From: [Leptolyngbya] sp. PCC 7376
GTDB taxonomy: Bacteria; Cyanobacteriota; Cyanobacteriia; Cyanobacteriales; MRBY01
Direction of reading: 5' to 3'
DNA: 64,000 nucleotides
Assembly (NCBI RefSeq): GCF_000316605.1
Contig: NC_019683.1
Coordinates: 1,100,036-1,164,035 of the forward strand
Shown: positions 26,197 to 36,617 of the stretch, one piece after another
Position numbering within the stretch: position 1 is the stretch's first letter
Layout: each line of letters opens with the position of its first letter
Made by a program: the position numbers and the translations under genes
The notes under the pieces: generated by a model
The model's database searches: none
Told to the model about the DNA's origin: nothing
The model's input: the letters and a program-made list of their open reading frames with translations, nothing else

Positions 26197-28083
26197 ATGA
26201 TGACCGCGACCTCCCCATCTAGTAGCCAAAACCTCAGCGACAAACAGGAAAAATACCAATACAACTATCGGTATATGCCCCCATTGGCGATGGTCGACAG
26301 CCTGCCTGAAGAAGAGCAATGGTCTACCTCTTGGAAAATGACGGTGGGTAAAGTTGGCTTCCAGCTCCTTGTCAACAAAATCATTTTGAATTATGGCGAT
26401 CAAGGAGAAGCAGGGGCAGCAGACGACGTTCGCGCTTTTTTGATTAGTACCTTTAAACAAACCCTCGCCGAACAAAAAGGCTTTTCAAAAGTGGGGATTC
26501 TCCTGCAAGGCGCCAAATTTTTACCCAGATTAATTTGGGGCAAGATCACCACACAAATCGTCGATGTCGAAGATTTGATGAAAGAGATGATCGAAAGCAT
26601 GAGTCGCAAATTTTTAGAGGACTTTGCGGCCAATGTTATGCAAAAGTTGACCGAAGATGCCCCCAAAGGTCGCTTTTCATCAATCAAAGAATTTGAAACG
26701 CTATTCACAGAAATCGATCTGCCCGATATTGCCTACACCTATCAGGAAGACGAAACCTTCGCCTATATGCGCGTTGCTGGACCGAATGCTGTAATGCTCC
26801 AGAAAATCACCGAGCCAGATCCCCGTTTCCCAGTCACAGAAGCCCATTACCAAGCGGTTATGGGAGAAGAAGATTCTTTAGCCGCAGCACGCTCAGAAGG
26901 TCGTTTATATTTGTGCGACTATGCCATCCTCGATGGGGCAATAGAGGGAGATTTTCCTGTGGCTCAGAAATATCTCTATGCACCATTAGCACTCTTCGCT
27001 GTGCCCAAAGCTGATGCAGTCAAACGAAATTTAATGCCTGTAGCCATTCAGTTAGGTCAAGTCCCTAAACAAAACCCTATTCTGACTCCCAAATCTAATA
27101 AATATGCATGGCTCTGTGCGAAAACGGCAGTGCAGATTGCTGATGCCAATTTCCATGAAGCGGTCACCCATCTAGCTCGCACCCACTTGTTTATGGGGCC
27201 CTTTGCGATCGCCACCCATCGACAACTACCAGAGAGCCATCCCCTCTTTAAACTACTTAAACCTCATTTTTTTGGGATGCTGGCCATTAACGACTCAGCC
27301 CAAGCTAAACTCATTGCGAAAGGCGGTGGCGTCAATAAAATCCTCTCTGCCACTATCGATAACGCCCGTTTATTCGCCATCTTGGGCGTACAAACCTATG
27401 GCTTTAACAGTGCCATGCTACGCAAACAATTGGCAGCCAGAGGCGTTGATGATACTGAGGGATTACCTATTTATCCGTATCGTGACGATGCTCTATTAAT
27501 TTGGGATGCCATTAATAATTGGGTGCAAAGTTATCTCAAAACCTACTATGCGAATGATGCAGCAGTGCGGAGAGATCAGGCGATCCAAGCTTGGGTAAAA
27601 GAATTAATCTCCGAAGATGGCGGTCGTGTGGTGGAATTTGGGGAAGATGGTGGCATCCAAACTCTTGAGTATCTTATCGAAGCAGTGACACTCATCATTT
27701 TTACGGTGAGCGCGCAACATGCAGCAGTAAATTTCCCTCAAAAAAATCTTATGAGCTTCGCCCCTGGTATGCCCACAGCAGGTTACTCACCCCTTGATAA
27801 TCTCGGGGAACACACCACAGAGCAAGACTATCTCGATTTATTACCACCGATGTCCCAAGCTCAGGAACAGCTCAAACTCTGTCACTTATTAGGTTCTGCA
27901 CATTTTACTGAGCTTGGTCAATATGATGCCAAGCATTTCACCGACTTCAAGATTCAAGGGGCACTCAAACAATTCCAAGCACGCCTAAAAGAGATTGAAG
28001 GTATTATTCACAAACGCAATCGTGATCGCCCTGAATACGAATACCTTTTACCATCGCTAATTCCCCAAAGTATCAATATCTAG
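26197..28083 (+). CDS. lipoxygenase
   Basis: A non-heme iron dioxygenase that adds oxygen to polyunsaturated fatty acids, giving oxylipin hydroperoxides. About 628 residues from the ATG at 26197; an upstream ATG at 26140 would add 19 residues. All five metal ligands are visible: HEAVTH (two His five apart), SAQHAAVNF (His and Asn four apart) and the C-terminal isoleucine of QSINI, which coordinates through its carboxylate. The THLFMGPFAIATHRQLP block is typical. There is no N-terminal PLAT domain, so this is a shorter bacterial form. Regiospecificity cannot be read from sequence alone. Confidence 0.93.
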   Translation: MMTATSPSSSQNLSDKQEKYQYNYRYMPPLAMVDSLPEEEQWSTSWKMTVGKVGFQLLVNKIILNYGDQGEAGAADDVRAFLISTFKQTLAEQKGFSKVGILLQGAKFLPRLIWGKITTQIVDVEDLMKEMIESMSRKFLEDFAANVMQKLTEDAPKGRFSSIKEFETLFTEIDLPDIAYTYQEDETFAYMRVAGPNAVMLQKITEPDPRFPVTEAHYQAVMGEEDSLAAARSEGRLYLCDYAILDGAIEGDFPVAQKYLYAPLALFAVPKADAVKRNLMPVAIQLGQVPKQNPILTPKSNKYAWLCAKTAVQIADANFHEAVTHLARTHLFMGPFAIATHRQLPESHPLFKLLKPHFFGMLAINDSAQAKLIAKGGGVNKILSATIDNARLFAILGVQTYGFNSAMLRKQLAARGVDDTEGLPIYPYRDDALLIWDAINNWVQSYLKTYYANDAAVRRDQAIQAWVKELISEDGGRVVEFGEDGGIQTLEYLIEAVTLIIFTVSAQHAAVNFPQKNLMSFAPGMPTAGYSPLDNLGEHTTEQDYLDLLPPMSQAQEQLKLCHLLGSAHFTELGQYDAKHFTDFKIQGALKQFQARLKEIEGIIHKRNRDRPEYEYLLPSLIPQSINI

Positions 28084-28103
28084 GCGATCGCCTACCACCC
28101 AAT

Positions 28104-28140
28104 AAAAATCCCACTGAGTTTTGTGCTCAGTGGGATTTTT
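28104..28140. terminator. bidirectional terminator between lipoxygenase and glsF
   Basis: AAAAATCCCACTGAG (28104-28118) and CTCAGTGGGATTTTT (28126-28140) pair perfectly over 15 bp around a 7-base loop. Confidence 0.92.
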
Positions 28141-28163
28141 TAAATTACAGATTCAAGGTGGTA

Positions 28164-31100
28164 TTAGACAGAAGCCAGTTCTTTTTGCTCTGCAACCTCG
28201 GAGCGTCCTTCCTCAGAAGGCGGAACAACTTGCCAGAACTGCGATAGATAAGTCGCCCAATCCGCGAGAATTGCCTTAGCTTTTGGACTACCTGTCTTCT
28301 CAGCATGGGCTGTAATCATATCCTTTAGTTGCGCTTCACCAGCACCAGTGGAAATCCGCTGAATCTTGACGATTTCAGTGTTCATCTTGGCGGGCAGCGT
28401 ATTTTCAGGATCAAGGATGTAAGTCAAACCACCCGTCATACCTGCGCCAACATTACGACCAACATCACCGAGCACAACAATCACACCACCAGTCATGTAT
28501 TCGCAACAGTGATCGCCAGTGCCCTCAACAACAGCCTTACCTTTGGAGTTCCGTACAGCAAAACGCTCACCAGCACGGCCATTCGCATAGAGTGTGCCGC
28601 CAGTCGCACCATATAAACAGGTATTACCGATAATCACGTTATCCGCTGCAGCAAATTCTGACTTAGCGCTAGGAATCACGATAATTTCACCGCCATTCAT
28701 GCCCTTACCAACATAATCATTGGATTCACCTTCAAGGTGCATCGTCATGCCGAGGAGATTGAACGCGCCAAAACTCTGACCTGCGGAGCCTTTGAAGTTA
28801 AAGTTCAACTCACCCTCAAAGCCTTCATTACCATACTGCTTCGCGATAAAGCCAGAGACTCTTGCGCCGACAGTACGGTCGGTGTTGATAATTTTCATTT
28901 CCTTGGTTAAGGCACCCTGCTCACGAATCGCTTTCTGAACTGCTGCATCAGCCAAAATATCGTCATCGAGAACATGGCCATTGTTATGGAGGTCACCATG
29001 GTTTAGCCAATCGCGATTAGTGCGCACATCAGGAAGATTAGTGAGGCACTCAAGAATTAAACCAGAAGTCTTGGTCAATTTTGCTTCAGCGCGGGGCTTC
29101 AACAGATCGGCACGACCAATAATTTCGTTGAGGCTCTTATAACCGAGTTTTGCAAGGATAGAACGGATTTCTTCAGCGACAAAGTAGAAGAAGTTCACCA
29201 CATCAGCGGGTACACCCTTAAAGCGCTTCCGGAGACGTTCTTGTTGGGTCGCAACACCTACAGGGCATTGGTTTGTGTGACAAACACGGGCCATGATGCA
29301 ACCTTCGGCAATCATTGCGATAGAACCGAAGCCATATTCTTCTGCACCCATTACAGCCGCCATGACGACATCCCAACCAGTTTTGAGACCACCGTCTGCC
29401 CGAAGAGTAACGCGATCGCGCAACTGATTATCCATGAGCGTCTTGTGGACTTCTGTCACACCGAGTTCCCAAGGACAACCCGCATGTTTGATAGAACTCA
29501 GAGGTGATGCGCCGGTACCACCATCATGACCAGAAATCATAATCACATCTGCATTCGCTTTCGCGACACCAGCGGCGATGGTACCGATACCAATTTCAGC
29601 TACCAGTTTCACAGAAACACCAGCATTGGGGTTGATTTGGTGCAAGTCATAGATGAGCTGCGCCAAGTCCTCAATAGAGTAAATATCGTGGTGGGGAGGA
29701 GGTGAAATAAGCGTAACACCGGGCTTAGAATTCCGGAGCATCGCGATATATTCACTGACTTTACGACCGGGGAGTTGACCACCTTCACCAGGTTTTGCAC
29801 CCTGAGCCATCTTAATTTCGATTTGGCGACCACTCATAAGGTATTCAGGAGTGACACCAAAGCGACCAGAGGCAACCTGCTTAATCGCAGAGCTTGCGGT
29901 ATCACCGTTGCGGAGGCCGTGGAGGTGAGGCAAGGTCTGAGAATCACCCGCACCATCTACATCATTGAGGACTTTAAAACGGACAGGATCTTCACCACCT
30001 TCACCAGAATTGGATTTTGCACCTAAACGGTTCATGGCGATCGCCAAAGTTTCGTGCGCTTCCCGGGAAAGAGAACCGAGGGACATACCGCCAGTGCAAA
30101 AGCGCTTAACGATCGCCTCGATGGACTCTACTTCGCTGATATCGATGGATTGTCTGTCACTTTCGAAATCAAGTAAGTCACGGAGAGCTGTTGCGGGGCG
30201 ATCACTCTGATATTTCTGATAAACATCGTAATGATCATAAGCATCTGTCTTATCGTCGCTGTTATAAGCAGCAACTGCTTTATGGAGTGCCTTAGTCATC
30301 TCCGGTGAATTCATGTGATATTCACCACCCTTGCGGTAGTTCACAAAGCCATAATTCGCGAGCTTCTTAATCGACAACTCAGGGAATGCGCGGCCATGGA
30401 ATGCAATCCCCTCTTGCGCCAAATCTGTGAGGGTCATACCACCAACGCGAGAAGTTGTGCCTTTGAATGCAGTATTAATCACATCCATTGCAAGACCAAG
30501 GGCTTCAAAAATTTGCGCACCATGATAAGACGGCAGCAAAGAAATCCCCATCTTCGAGAGGATTTTCAGGAGGCCAGCTTCAATCGCATAACGGTAATTT
30601 TCTTGTGCTTTTTCGATGGAAATTGTAGGAATTTGATCCTTTTCCATTTGCTTCTGAGTACGGGGATTATGCCACCAATGACGTACTGCTTCGAGAGCAA
30701 GGTAAGGGCAAACTGCCGATGCACCGTAACCTACTAAGCAAGCAAAATGGTGAGTACTCCAACATTGGGCTGTATCCACAACAATGGATGCGCTTAGACG
30801 TAAACCCGCACTAATTAGATGATGGTGAACTGCACCGGTTGCCAACAAAGGCGGAATAAAACTCTGTTCTTCACTTACTGTGCCATTGAAGCGATCACTA
30901 AGAATGATAATTTTCGCACCAGATTTCACCGCATCTTCCGCTGCTGTACAGAGTGCTTTCAGAGCTGCTTCTAAACCACTAGGGCCTGTGGCGATCGCAT
31001 AGTTTGTGCTCAAGGTCGTGGATTGAATCGCACCAGCTTTAACTTTTTCTAGTTCGGCATTATTCAGTACTGGGCTATCAATTTTGAGAACCTTTGCATC

Positions 31101-32807
31101 TTTTGCATCGCAATCAACAAGACTACCTCGCTCACCCAAATACATATTGAGGGACATCACGAGTTTTTCGCGAAGGGGGTCAATGGGGGGGTTTGTGACC
31201 TGCGCAAACCGCTGCTTAAAGTAATCGAACAGTAAACGAGGTTTTTCAGACAATACCGCTAACGGAATGTCATCACCCATACAGAAGGTAGGCTCTTTTG
31301 CCATCTCTGCCATGGCGTTGATGATCATATCTACGTCTTCTGCGGTGTAGCCAAATGCTGTTTGGAGACGGAGTAAGTCTTCTTTTACAGTTGTGGGTTC
31401 AGTTAGAAATGACTGGGTTTCGAGAACCTGACGATTTTCACTGAGCCACTGACCATAGGGCTGTGCCTTTGCCACACGCTGTTTAATATCCCAATTCTTG
31501 AGTACTTCCTGGGTCTTAAAATCAACCGCAACCATTTGGCCGGGGCCAAGGCGACCTTTCTCGACAATCTCTTCATCGAGCACATCCACAACACCGGCTT
31601 CAGAGGAAACAAGAATGTAGCCATCTTTGGTCACACAATAACGAGCGGGACGTAAACCATTACGGTCGAGGGTTGCACCAACGGTTTTTCCATCACTGAA
31701 TACGAGCAGAGCAGGGCCATCCCAAGGCTCTTGCATACCTGCGTAATAATCATAGAAATCAGTGATTTCGGGGTGGTCAACAAGACTAGGCTGGTTTTGA
31801 TAGGCTTCTGGCACGAGGATCATTGCCGCTTCCATCGGCGATCGCCCAGCCCGGACAAGCATTTCTAAAGCACTATCGAGGTTAAAGGAATCACTATTCT
31901 CGACATTGACAATGGGATGGAGCGCTTCAATATCATCTTTTTCCCAACCGGGGATCTCCAGGATATTTTCCCGTGCCTTCATCCAATTGATATTACCGAT
32001 GAGGGTATTAATTTCACCGTTATGGCCGAGCAGACGCATCGGGTGTGCCAAAGGCCATTTCGGCATTGTATTGGTACTAAAGCGACGGTGATAAACCGCA
32101 AACTCACTCTTGAATAGAGGGTTCTTTAAATCCTTGTAGAACTTGCCAAGCACTTCGGATTGAACCATGCCCTTATAGACAATCGTGCGGCATGAGAGAG
32201 TGCAGACATAAAAGACATCACTAAGATGCTTACCAATTGCAGAGCGAACAACGTAGAGTGCTTTGTCTAGTGCATCGCCAGTTAAGCCTTTCTCTGAGGT
32301 TACAAAAACTTGCGCCATATAGGGCTGGTTTTCGCGGGCTTGAATACCTAACGTGTTGGGATTTACCGGGACTTCCCGCCAACCAAGGATCTTAAAGGAG
32401 CGATCGCCAAGATTTTTTTCTACAATGCCCTTAGCCGTCTGTCGCTCTGCCTCATCGGGGGGCAAAAAGATCATCCCGACACCATAGGACTCCGGCGCAG
32501 GTTGTTCAATACCTTGCTCTTGGAACCATGTCGCGAAGAGTTCGTGAGGCAATGCTGTCATCACGCCAGCACCATCACCGGATTCACGGTCAGCAGTACA
32601 GCCACCCCGGTGCTCCATACAGCCCAGCGCTGTCAGGGTTTGCTCTACTAATTTATGGGTTTTACGACCATCTTTATAGGCTAAAAAACCGACACCACAG
32701 GCATCCCGCTCTTCCACAAGCCAACGGGGACCGGTGTAGTACTTTGCTTCTGTCGAAGTATTTTGCGTTGAGGAATTGGGGTGCTGATTCATTATGTCTC
32801 GATCCAT
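28164..32807 (-). CDS. glsF: ferredoxin-dependent glutamate synthase
   Basis: Makes two glutamates from glutamine and 2-oxoglutarate, the second step of GS-GOGAT nitrogen assimilation. 1547 residues. Cys37 in ERDACGVGF becomes the N-terminal nucleophile of the glutaminase domain after removal of 36 residues. A central linker, the FMN barrel ([29 protein letters not shown]), the [3Fe-4S] cysteines in [15 protein letters not shown] and a beta-helix ([11 protein letters not shown]) follow. The sequence follows the ferredoxin-type enzyme (for example [10 protein letters not shown] and [10 protein letters not shown]), and no small subunit (gltD) is adjacent. An ATG at 32792 is an alternative start. 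I find no NtcA box upstream. Confidence 0.93.
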   Translation of the reverse strand: MDRDIMNQHPNSSTQNTSTEAKYYTGPRWLVEERDACGVGFLAYKDGRKTHKLVEQTLTALGCMEHRGGCTADRESGDGAGVMTALPHELFATWFQEQGIEQPAPESYGVGMIFLPPDEAERQTAKGIVEKNLGDRSFKILGWREVPVNPNTLGIQARENQPYMAQVFVTSEKGLTGDALDKALYVVRSAIGKHLSDVFYVCTLSCRTIVYKGMVQSEVLGKFYKDLKNPLFKSEFAVYHRRFSTNTMPKWPLAHPMRLLGHNGEINTLIGNINWMKARENILEIPGWEKDDIEALHPIVNVENSDSFNLDSALEMLVRAGRSPMEAAMILVPEAYQNQPSLVDHPEITDFYDYYAGMQEPWDGPALLVFSDGKTVGATLDRNGLRPARYCVTKDGYILVSSEAGVVDVLDEEIVEKGRLGPGQMVAVDFKTQEVLKNWDIKQRVAKAQPYGQWLSENRQVLETQSFLTEPTTVKEDLLRLQTAFGYTAEDVDMIINAMAEMAKEPTFCMGDDIPLAVLSEKPRLLFDYFKQRFAQVTNPPIDPLREKLVMSLNMYLGERGSLVDCDAKDAKVLKIDSPVLNNAELEKVKAGAIQSTTLSTNYAIATGPSGLEAALKALCTAAEDAVKSGAKIIILSDRFNGTVSEEQSFIPPLLATGAVHHHLISAGLRLSASIVVDTAQCWSTHHFACLVGYGASAVCPYLALEAVRHWWHNPRTQKQMEKDQIPTISIEKAQENYRYAIEAGLLKILSKMGISLLPSYHGAQIFEALGLAMDVINTAFKGTTSRVGGMTLTDLAQEGIAFHGRAFPELSIKKLANYGFVNYRKGGEYHMNSPEMTKALHKAVAAYNSDDKTDAYDHYDVYQKYQSDRPATALRDLLDFESDRQSIDISEVESIEAIVKRFCTGGMSLGSLSREAHETLAIAMNRLGAKSNSGEGGEDPVRFKVLNDVDGAGDSQTLPHLHGLRNGDTASSAIKQVASGRFGVTPEYLMSGRQIEIKMAQGAKPGEGGQLPGRKVSEYIAMLRNSKPGVTLISPPPHHDIYSIEDLAQLIYDLHQINPNAGVSVKLVAEIGIGTIAAGVAKANADVIMISGHDGGTGASPLSSIKHAGCPWELGVTEVHKTLMDNQLRDRVTLRADGGLKTGWDVVMAAVMGAEEYGFGSIAMIAEGCIMARVCHTNQCPVGVATQQERLRKRFKGVPADVVNFFYFVAEEIRSILAKLGYKSLNEIIGRADLLKPRAEAKLTKTSGLILECLTNLPDVRTNRDWLNHGDLHNNGHVLDDDILADAAVQKAIREQGALTKEMKIINTDRTVGARVSGFIAKQYGNEGFEGELNFNFKGSAGQSFGAFNLLGMTMHLEGESNDYVGKGMNGGEIIVIPSAKSEFAAADNVIIGNTCLYGATGGTLYANGRAGERFAVRNSKGKAVVEGTGDHCCEYMTGGVIVVLGDVGRNVGAGMTGGLTYILDPENTLPAKMNTEIVKIQRISTGAGEAQLKDMITAHAEKTGSPKAKAILADWATYLSQFWQVVPPSEEGRSEVAEQKELASV

Positions 32808-33233
32808 AGGTAGGAGTTGGTAAAAAAGCCCTTTGACAATAGGCGCAAGATTGGGTTTAGTGAATGGTTATTCTTTATAGATAACGACACTTCTGTGGAT
32901 ACTGGAAATCGAGGTATACCACACTGAAGCCTCATCTAAGATACTTGTATTTTTGAGATAGTCAAGCATAAGCGAACCATATTTTGCCATGGTTCAAGTC
33001 ATGAGGCTGACCTTGGTGAACACTTTATTTGCTAGTTCACTGCTGTTCTGGGTAAATTTTCTTTGAGCAGGGACTTGACAAAACCGCTAACAAAAATAGT
33101 GTAGGCACATTATAGGAAAAAAATTGTTTGTTTAGTGGGTAAACTCGGAGGAATCAAGTATATCAGGGTAGAACAATATAGTGAATGGAACCCTTCTCTA
33201 GGTATAGGGTCATAGGTAATTGATGGAGTTGGT
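32808..33233. other. divergent intergenic region of glsF
   Basis: About 425 bases that must hold the promoters of glsF and of the phosphodiester-glycosidase gene. TTGACA at 33075-33080 could be a -35 for the + strand, but the following -10 is poor. I looked for GTA-N8-TAC NtcA sites on both strands and see none. No hairpin or RNA found. Confidence 0.5.
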
Positions 33234-35090
33234 ATGGAAATGAGTAAGGGGTGGCTAGGGCTAATGACAGGGGGTCTAGTACTGTTGAGTGACCCTAGTA
33301 TTGTGGTGGAAATAGCTGGGGTGCAGTTTCAGGAACGGTCAGCGATCGCCGCGAATCCTCAGGTGATCGAGTTTGAGGGTGATCGCCTTCGGGTTAATGG
33401 CCAGAATCTCCGCGGCCACTGGGCTGTGTGGACAGAGGCCGGCGAAACAAAAATCGGAATCGAGTCGCTGGGTTTAGAGAAAAGCCTTGGTGTCAAACTA
33501 CTAGATACGAACCGAACGGATGAGCAACCGATTGAATGGTTTGGGGTGGGTGATCGCCTCTCGATTAATTTTTCAAATCCATATAGATATCTTGACATTA
33601 CAGACTTTGCGAAGACTGCTGGTTGGCAATGGCAACAGCGGGGCAATGAGCTGGAACTGACAACACCTCAAGCAAAAATTTCAAACATTCGAGTTGGAAA
33701 TCAAGATTGGGGAAAGCGCATTGTTGTCGATTTGGATCGGCCAGTGGCGTGGCGACAATCAGCTTCAAATAAAATTGAAATCCAAGCAAATTCTGGGGCT
33801 CAGCTCGACTCCTTTCTCAAACAAAACGATTTTAAAATTCCGCCGTTTGAACCCTTTGACTCACAGAATGCACCAGCAATCCCCAAGCCAAAACCTCAAC
33901 AAATTTTCGATCTGACTCAATCTGGAAATAAGACAATCCTCAGTGTGCCGGAAAACTGGGCTCCACAGATGCGGGTATTGAGTTTGGCAAATCCACCACG
34001 TTTAGTGATTGATCTCAGTCGAGATAATCGCCCCAGCCGTAATATTGCGTGGTTAAAGGGTATGACTTGGCGACAAAATAATGTGGTGTTGCCGGGTAAA
34101 AATAATGGTGGGTTTGCGGTCACATGGCTCGAAATCAACCCTAAAAAAAATTCGTTTATCTTAAAGCCTATTTCGCCGTCTGAGCAAACGATTGTGGGTT
34201 TAGCGCCGATGTTGACTCAGGTGCAGACCAGTGGGGCGATCGCCGGAATTAATGCGGGATTTTTCAATCGAAATAATCAGTATCCGCTGGGAGCAGTGCA
34301 AACGAATGGTGAATGGCGCTCTAGTCCGATTTTGAATCGCGGCGCTGTGGCTTGGGACAACGATGGCAATTGGGTCTTTGATCGATTGAGCTTACGGGAA
34401 GATATCGTCGCGGATAATGGCGAACAACTAACCATCGATTTTCTCAACAGTGGCTACGTGAAAGCAGGGGTTTCTCGCTATACAAAGGCTTGGGGCGATC
34501 GCTACCAAACAACAGTGGATAACGAAGTCATTTTGGTGATTGATTCTCGTGGCACTTCGGAAATCGTGCTTGACCGTAAACAGGGTGGCCAAGCTGGGGG
34601 TGATCGCTATGTCATTCCAGAAAATGGCTACTTGTTGGCGTTTCGATCATTTCGGAGTGGCGCGGATAAATTACCTGTGGGTACAGCATTTCAGCGATAT
34701 TCAACTCTAAATCCTTCTAGCTTCGAAAACTTCCCAAACATTATGGGGGCAGGGCCTCTCCTCCTCCAAAAAGGTCAAGTTGTACTGAATGGAGAAGGCG
34801 AACAATTTAGTAAGGCATTTAATTCTCAGTCCGCATCCCGCAGTGCGATCGCCCGTACCCGAGACGGCAAAATTCTCTTAGCGACAGTACATGGCACAGC
34901 AGCAGAAACCTCTGGCGCAACCCTCAGAGAATGGTCTGAAGTCCTTCTGCATTTGGGCGCGGTAGATGCCTTAAACCTTGATGGCGGCGGTTCTTCGGCA
35001 TTGGTGCTGGGAGGAGATCTAGGCGATCGCCACTCATCCACTGTGGGGCGCGTCAACAACGGTATTGGCTTATTTTTGGACAACAAATAA
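33234..35090 (+). CDS. phosphodiester glycosidase domain protein, exported
   Basis: A 618-residue protein with an N-terminal hydrophobic segment (LGLMTGGLVLLS) acting as signal or anchor, followed by two AMIN-like beta domains (about 40-250: KISNIRVGNQDWGKRIVVDL and MRVLSLANPPRLVIDLSRDN, each partial). The C-terminal half from about 310 is the NAGPA / phosphodiester glycosidase domain: GAIAGINAGFFNRNNQYPLG, MGAGPLLLQKGQ, ARTRDGKILLATVHG, and the conserved DALNLDGGGSSALVL. Such domains remove sugar-linked phosphodiesters or act in envelope polysaccharide turnover; the substrate here is unknown. Confidence 0.8.
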   Translation: MEMSKGWLGLMTGGLVLLSDPSIVVEIAGVQFQERSAIAANPQVIEFEGDRLRVNGQNLRGHWAVWTEAGETKIGIESLGLEKSLGVKLLDTNRTDEQPIEWFGVGDRLSINFSNPYRYLDITDFAKTAGWQWQQRGNELELTTPQAKISNIRVGNQDWGKRIVVDLDRPVAWRQSASNKIEIQANSGAQLDSFLKQNDFKIPPFEPFDSQNAPAIPKPKPQQIFDLTQSGNKTILSVPENWAPQMRVLSLANPPRLVIDLSRDNRPSRNIAWLKGMTWRQNNVVLPGKNNGGFAVTWLEINPKKNSFILKPISPSEQTIVGLAPMLTQVQTSGAIAGINAGFFNRNNQYPLGAVQTNGEWRSSPILNRGAVAWDNDGNWVFDRLSLREDIVADNGEQLTIDFLNSGYVKAGVSRYTKAWGDRYQTTVDNEVILVIDSRGTSEIVLDRKQGGQAGGDRYVIPENGYLLAFRSFRSGADKLPVGTAFQRYSTLNPSSFENFPNIMGAGPLLLQKGQVVLNGEGEQFSKAFNSQSASRSAIARTRDGKILLATVHGTAAETSGATLREWSEVLLHLGAVDALNLDGGGSSALVLGGDLGDRHSSTVGRVNNGIGLFLDNK

Positions 35091-35101
35091 CCAATAAAAA
35101 G

Positions 35102-35120
35102 TCCCCCTTGATAAGGGGGA
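35102..35120. repeat. C5/G5 hairpin of a widespread cyanobacterial repeat
   Basis: TCCCCCTT (35102-35109) pairs with AAGGGGGA (35113-35120) across GAT, followed by TTTAGGGGGATC. This CCCCCTT-AAGGGGG-TTTAGGGGG pattern recurs in many cyanobacterial genomes. It may also end the transcript of the upstream gene, though the T tract is weak. Confidence 0.6.
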
Positions 35121-35171
35121 TTTAGGGGGATCCTGCGTTAGACATCCCACTGAAATGCTCTAACTAAATAT

Positions 35172-36152
35172 CTAGCTGAGTTTATTGAGGCTCGACTTTA
35201 GCGAAGCCATATCGCCGTTACCAATCACAGATTTCATACCCTCAAGGGTAGACATCATGCTATTCGGGTCGAGGAACATCACCTTGCTGCTACCGCTCTT
35301 GCCAATGGTTTGACCCATCTCAAGATACTCCTGAGCCAAAATAAATTGCAACGCTTCTGGAGCATTTGGGCTAGTTTGTAGCTGCTGGGCAACGATTTGA
35401 GTCGCTTGGGCGGATGCTTGGGCACGAAGAATTGCTTCTTGGCGTTCCGCTTCTGCTCGCATCACGATCGCCTCTTTTTCTGCTTCAGCCCGAAGAATAG
35501 CGGCTTGTTTCTGCGCTTTTGCTTCGAGGACTTGGGATTCGGCGCGACCTTGGGCAGAGTTAATCGCCGATTGCCGTTCACCCTCAGAAGTCAAAATAGA
35601 AGCACGTTTTTGCCGTTCCGCTGCCATTTGGAGTTCCATCGAATCCTGTACAGCTTTCGAGGGCATAATGTCGCGGAGTTCCACACGGGTTACTTTTACG
35701 CCCCAAGGGTCAGTGGAAATATCGAGTTCGCGGAGAAGGAGTTCGTTAATCTCTGTGCGAGCAGTAAAGGTTTCGTCGAGTTCGAGTTTACCCATCTCAG
35801 AACGGATTTGGGTCAAAACGAGGTTAACCATCGCCGACTGGAGACTTTCGACTTTGTAGTATGCCTTGTACATGTCAACGATGCGCCAGTACACGACCGC
35901 ATCCACACTGATAGAAACGTTATCGCGGGTAATACAGGATTGCGCGGGGACATCGAGGACTTTTTCGCGGGTTGTCTCGTGGTAAACGACTTTATCGATA
36001 AATGGTGTAACGAAGTTTAGGCCGGGGCCAAGGGTTTTTTTATAACTGCCGAGGCTTTCGATTAAATATTGGTTTTTCTCATTAACAATTTTGACGGAAC
36101 CAAAGACGCCCGCGCCACCAAATGCGAGCAGGACAAAGATTAAAGGGTTCAT
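35172..36152 (-). CDS. SPFH/Band 7 family protein (paraslipin-like)
   Basis: A 326-residue stomatin/paraslipin-type protein. An N-terminal hydrophobic segment ([15 protein letters not shown]) is followed by the SPFH domain (about 22-180: [53 protein letters not shown]) and a long Ala/Glu coiled coil ([16 protein letters not shown] onward to 265), then a short C-terminal domain. These proteins form membrane-bound oligomeric scaffolds. In cyanobacteria several relatives exist (slr1106-like and others) with roles in membrane quality control suggested but not settled. It is not paired with an NfeD gene here. Confidence 0.9.
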   Translation of the reverse strand: MNPLIFVLLAFGGAGVFGSVKIVNEKNQYLIESLGSYKKTLGPGLNFVTPFIDKVVYHETTREKVLDVPAQSCITRDNVSISVDAVVYWRIVDMYKAYYKVESLQSAMVNLVLTQIRSEMGKLELDETFTARTEINELLLRELDISTDPWGVKVTRVELRDIMPSKAVQDSMELQMAAERQKRASILTSEGERQSAINSAQGRAESQVLEAKAQKQAAILRAEAEKEAIVMRAEAERQEAILRAQASAQATQIVAQQLQTSPNAPEALQFILAQEYLEMGQTIGKSGSSKVMFLDPNSMMSTLEGMKSVIGNGDMASLKSSLNKLS

Positions 36153-36617
36153 GATTATCTGCCTCTATTTTTCTGGAAATGATGAGCAGTTGAGTTTTGT
36201 TTTCAGCCTAACCTAGGTTTTTCTGGCTGTAATGATTCTGTTGTTGAATCGTTATTTTTTACTTCAACAAGCCAATGCACCATTCCTAAAATCAAAAGAA
36301 TTTATCCCCGAAAGCGTAGGATGCGTGGAGGCAGCAATAAATTTTGGATCATTGCCAATATGCTCCTATCTGCCGTAACGCATCTTTTTGAAAATTTGGG
36401 CGCAATCGACCATTCAAAATTGATGGGTTTTGCTCGATGAGAATTGATCACCAAAATTAAGCTTTTTCCTCGCGCCACCCATCCTACAAATTTGATCGCC
36501 GTAAGGCGAAAACGATCAGGCTACTCATCTCACAAATACCTCTCTGATCCAACTTAAAATTACATGCACACTACAAAAATCGCGCGAGGGCAGAGGGCAA
36601 GAGTGCAAAGGGCAGAA
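36153..36617. other. intergenic region with a degraded repeat
   Basis: About 465 bases without a gene. GATGCGT at 36320-36326 and ACGCATC at 36378-36384 form the ends of an imperfect inverted repeat (GTAGGATGCGT...TAACGCATC) of the kind scattered in cyanobacterial intergenic DNA; ACCCATCCTAC near 36478 may be a further fragment. The right end (36586-36615) has a reiterated GAGGGCA/AGGGCA tract directly after the caspase stop codon. Confidence 0.5.
36586..36615 (-). repeat. GCCCT-repeat tract 3' of the caspase-FGE gene
   Basis: On the coding strand of the upstream gene the sequence just after the stop reads CTGCCCTTTGCACTCTTGCC then CTCTGCCCTC, three near copies of TGCCCTY. It follows the possible variable region of the FGE domain, so it might form part of an initiation-of-mutagenic-homology sequence; this is inference. 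Confidence 0.45.

Noticed and set aside
32808-33233. NtcA site search upstream of glsF
   Set aside because: No GTA-N8-TAC found on either strand.
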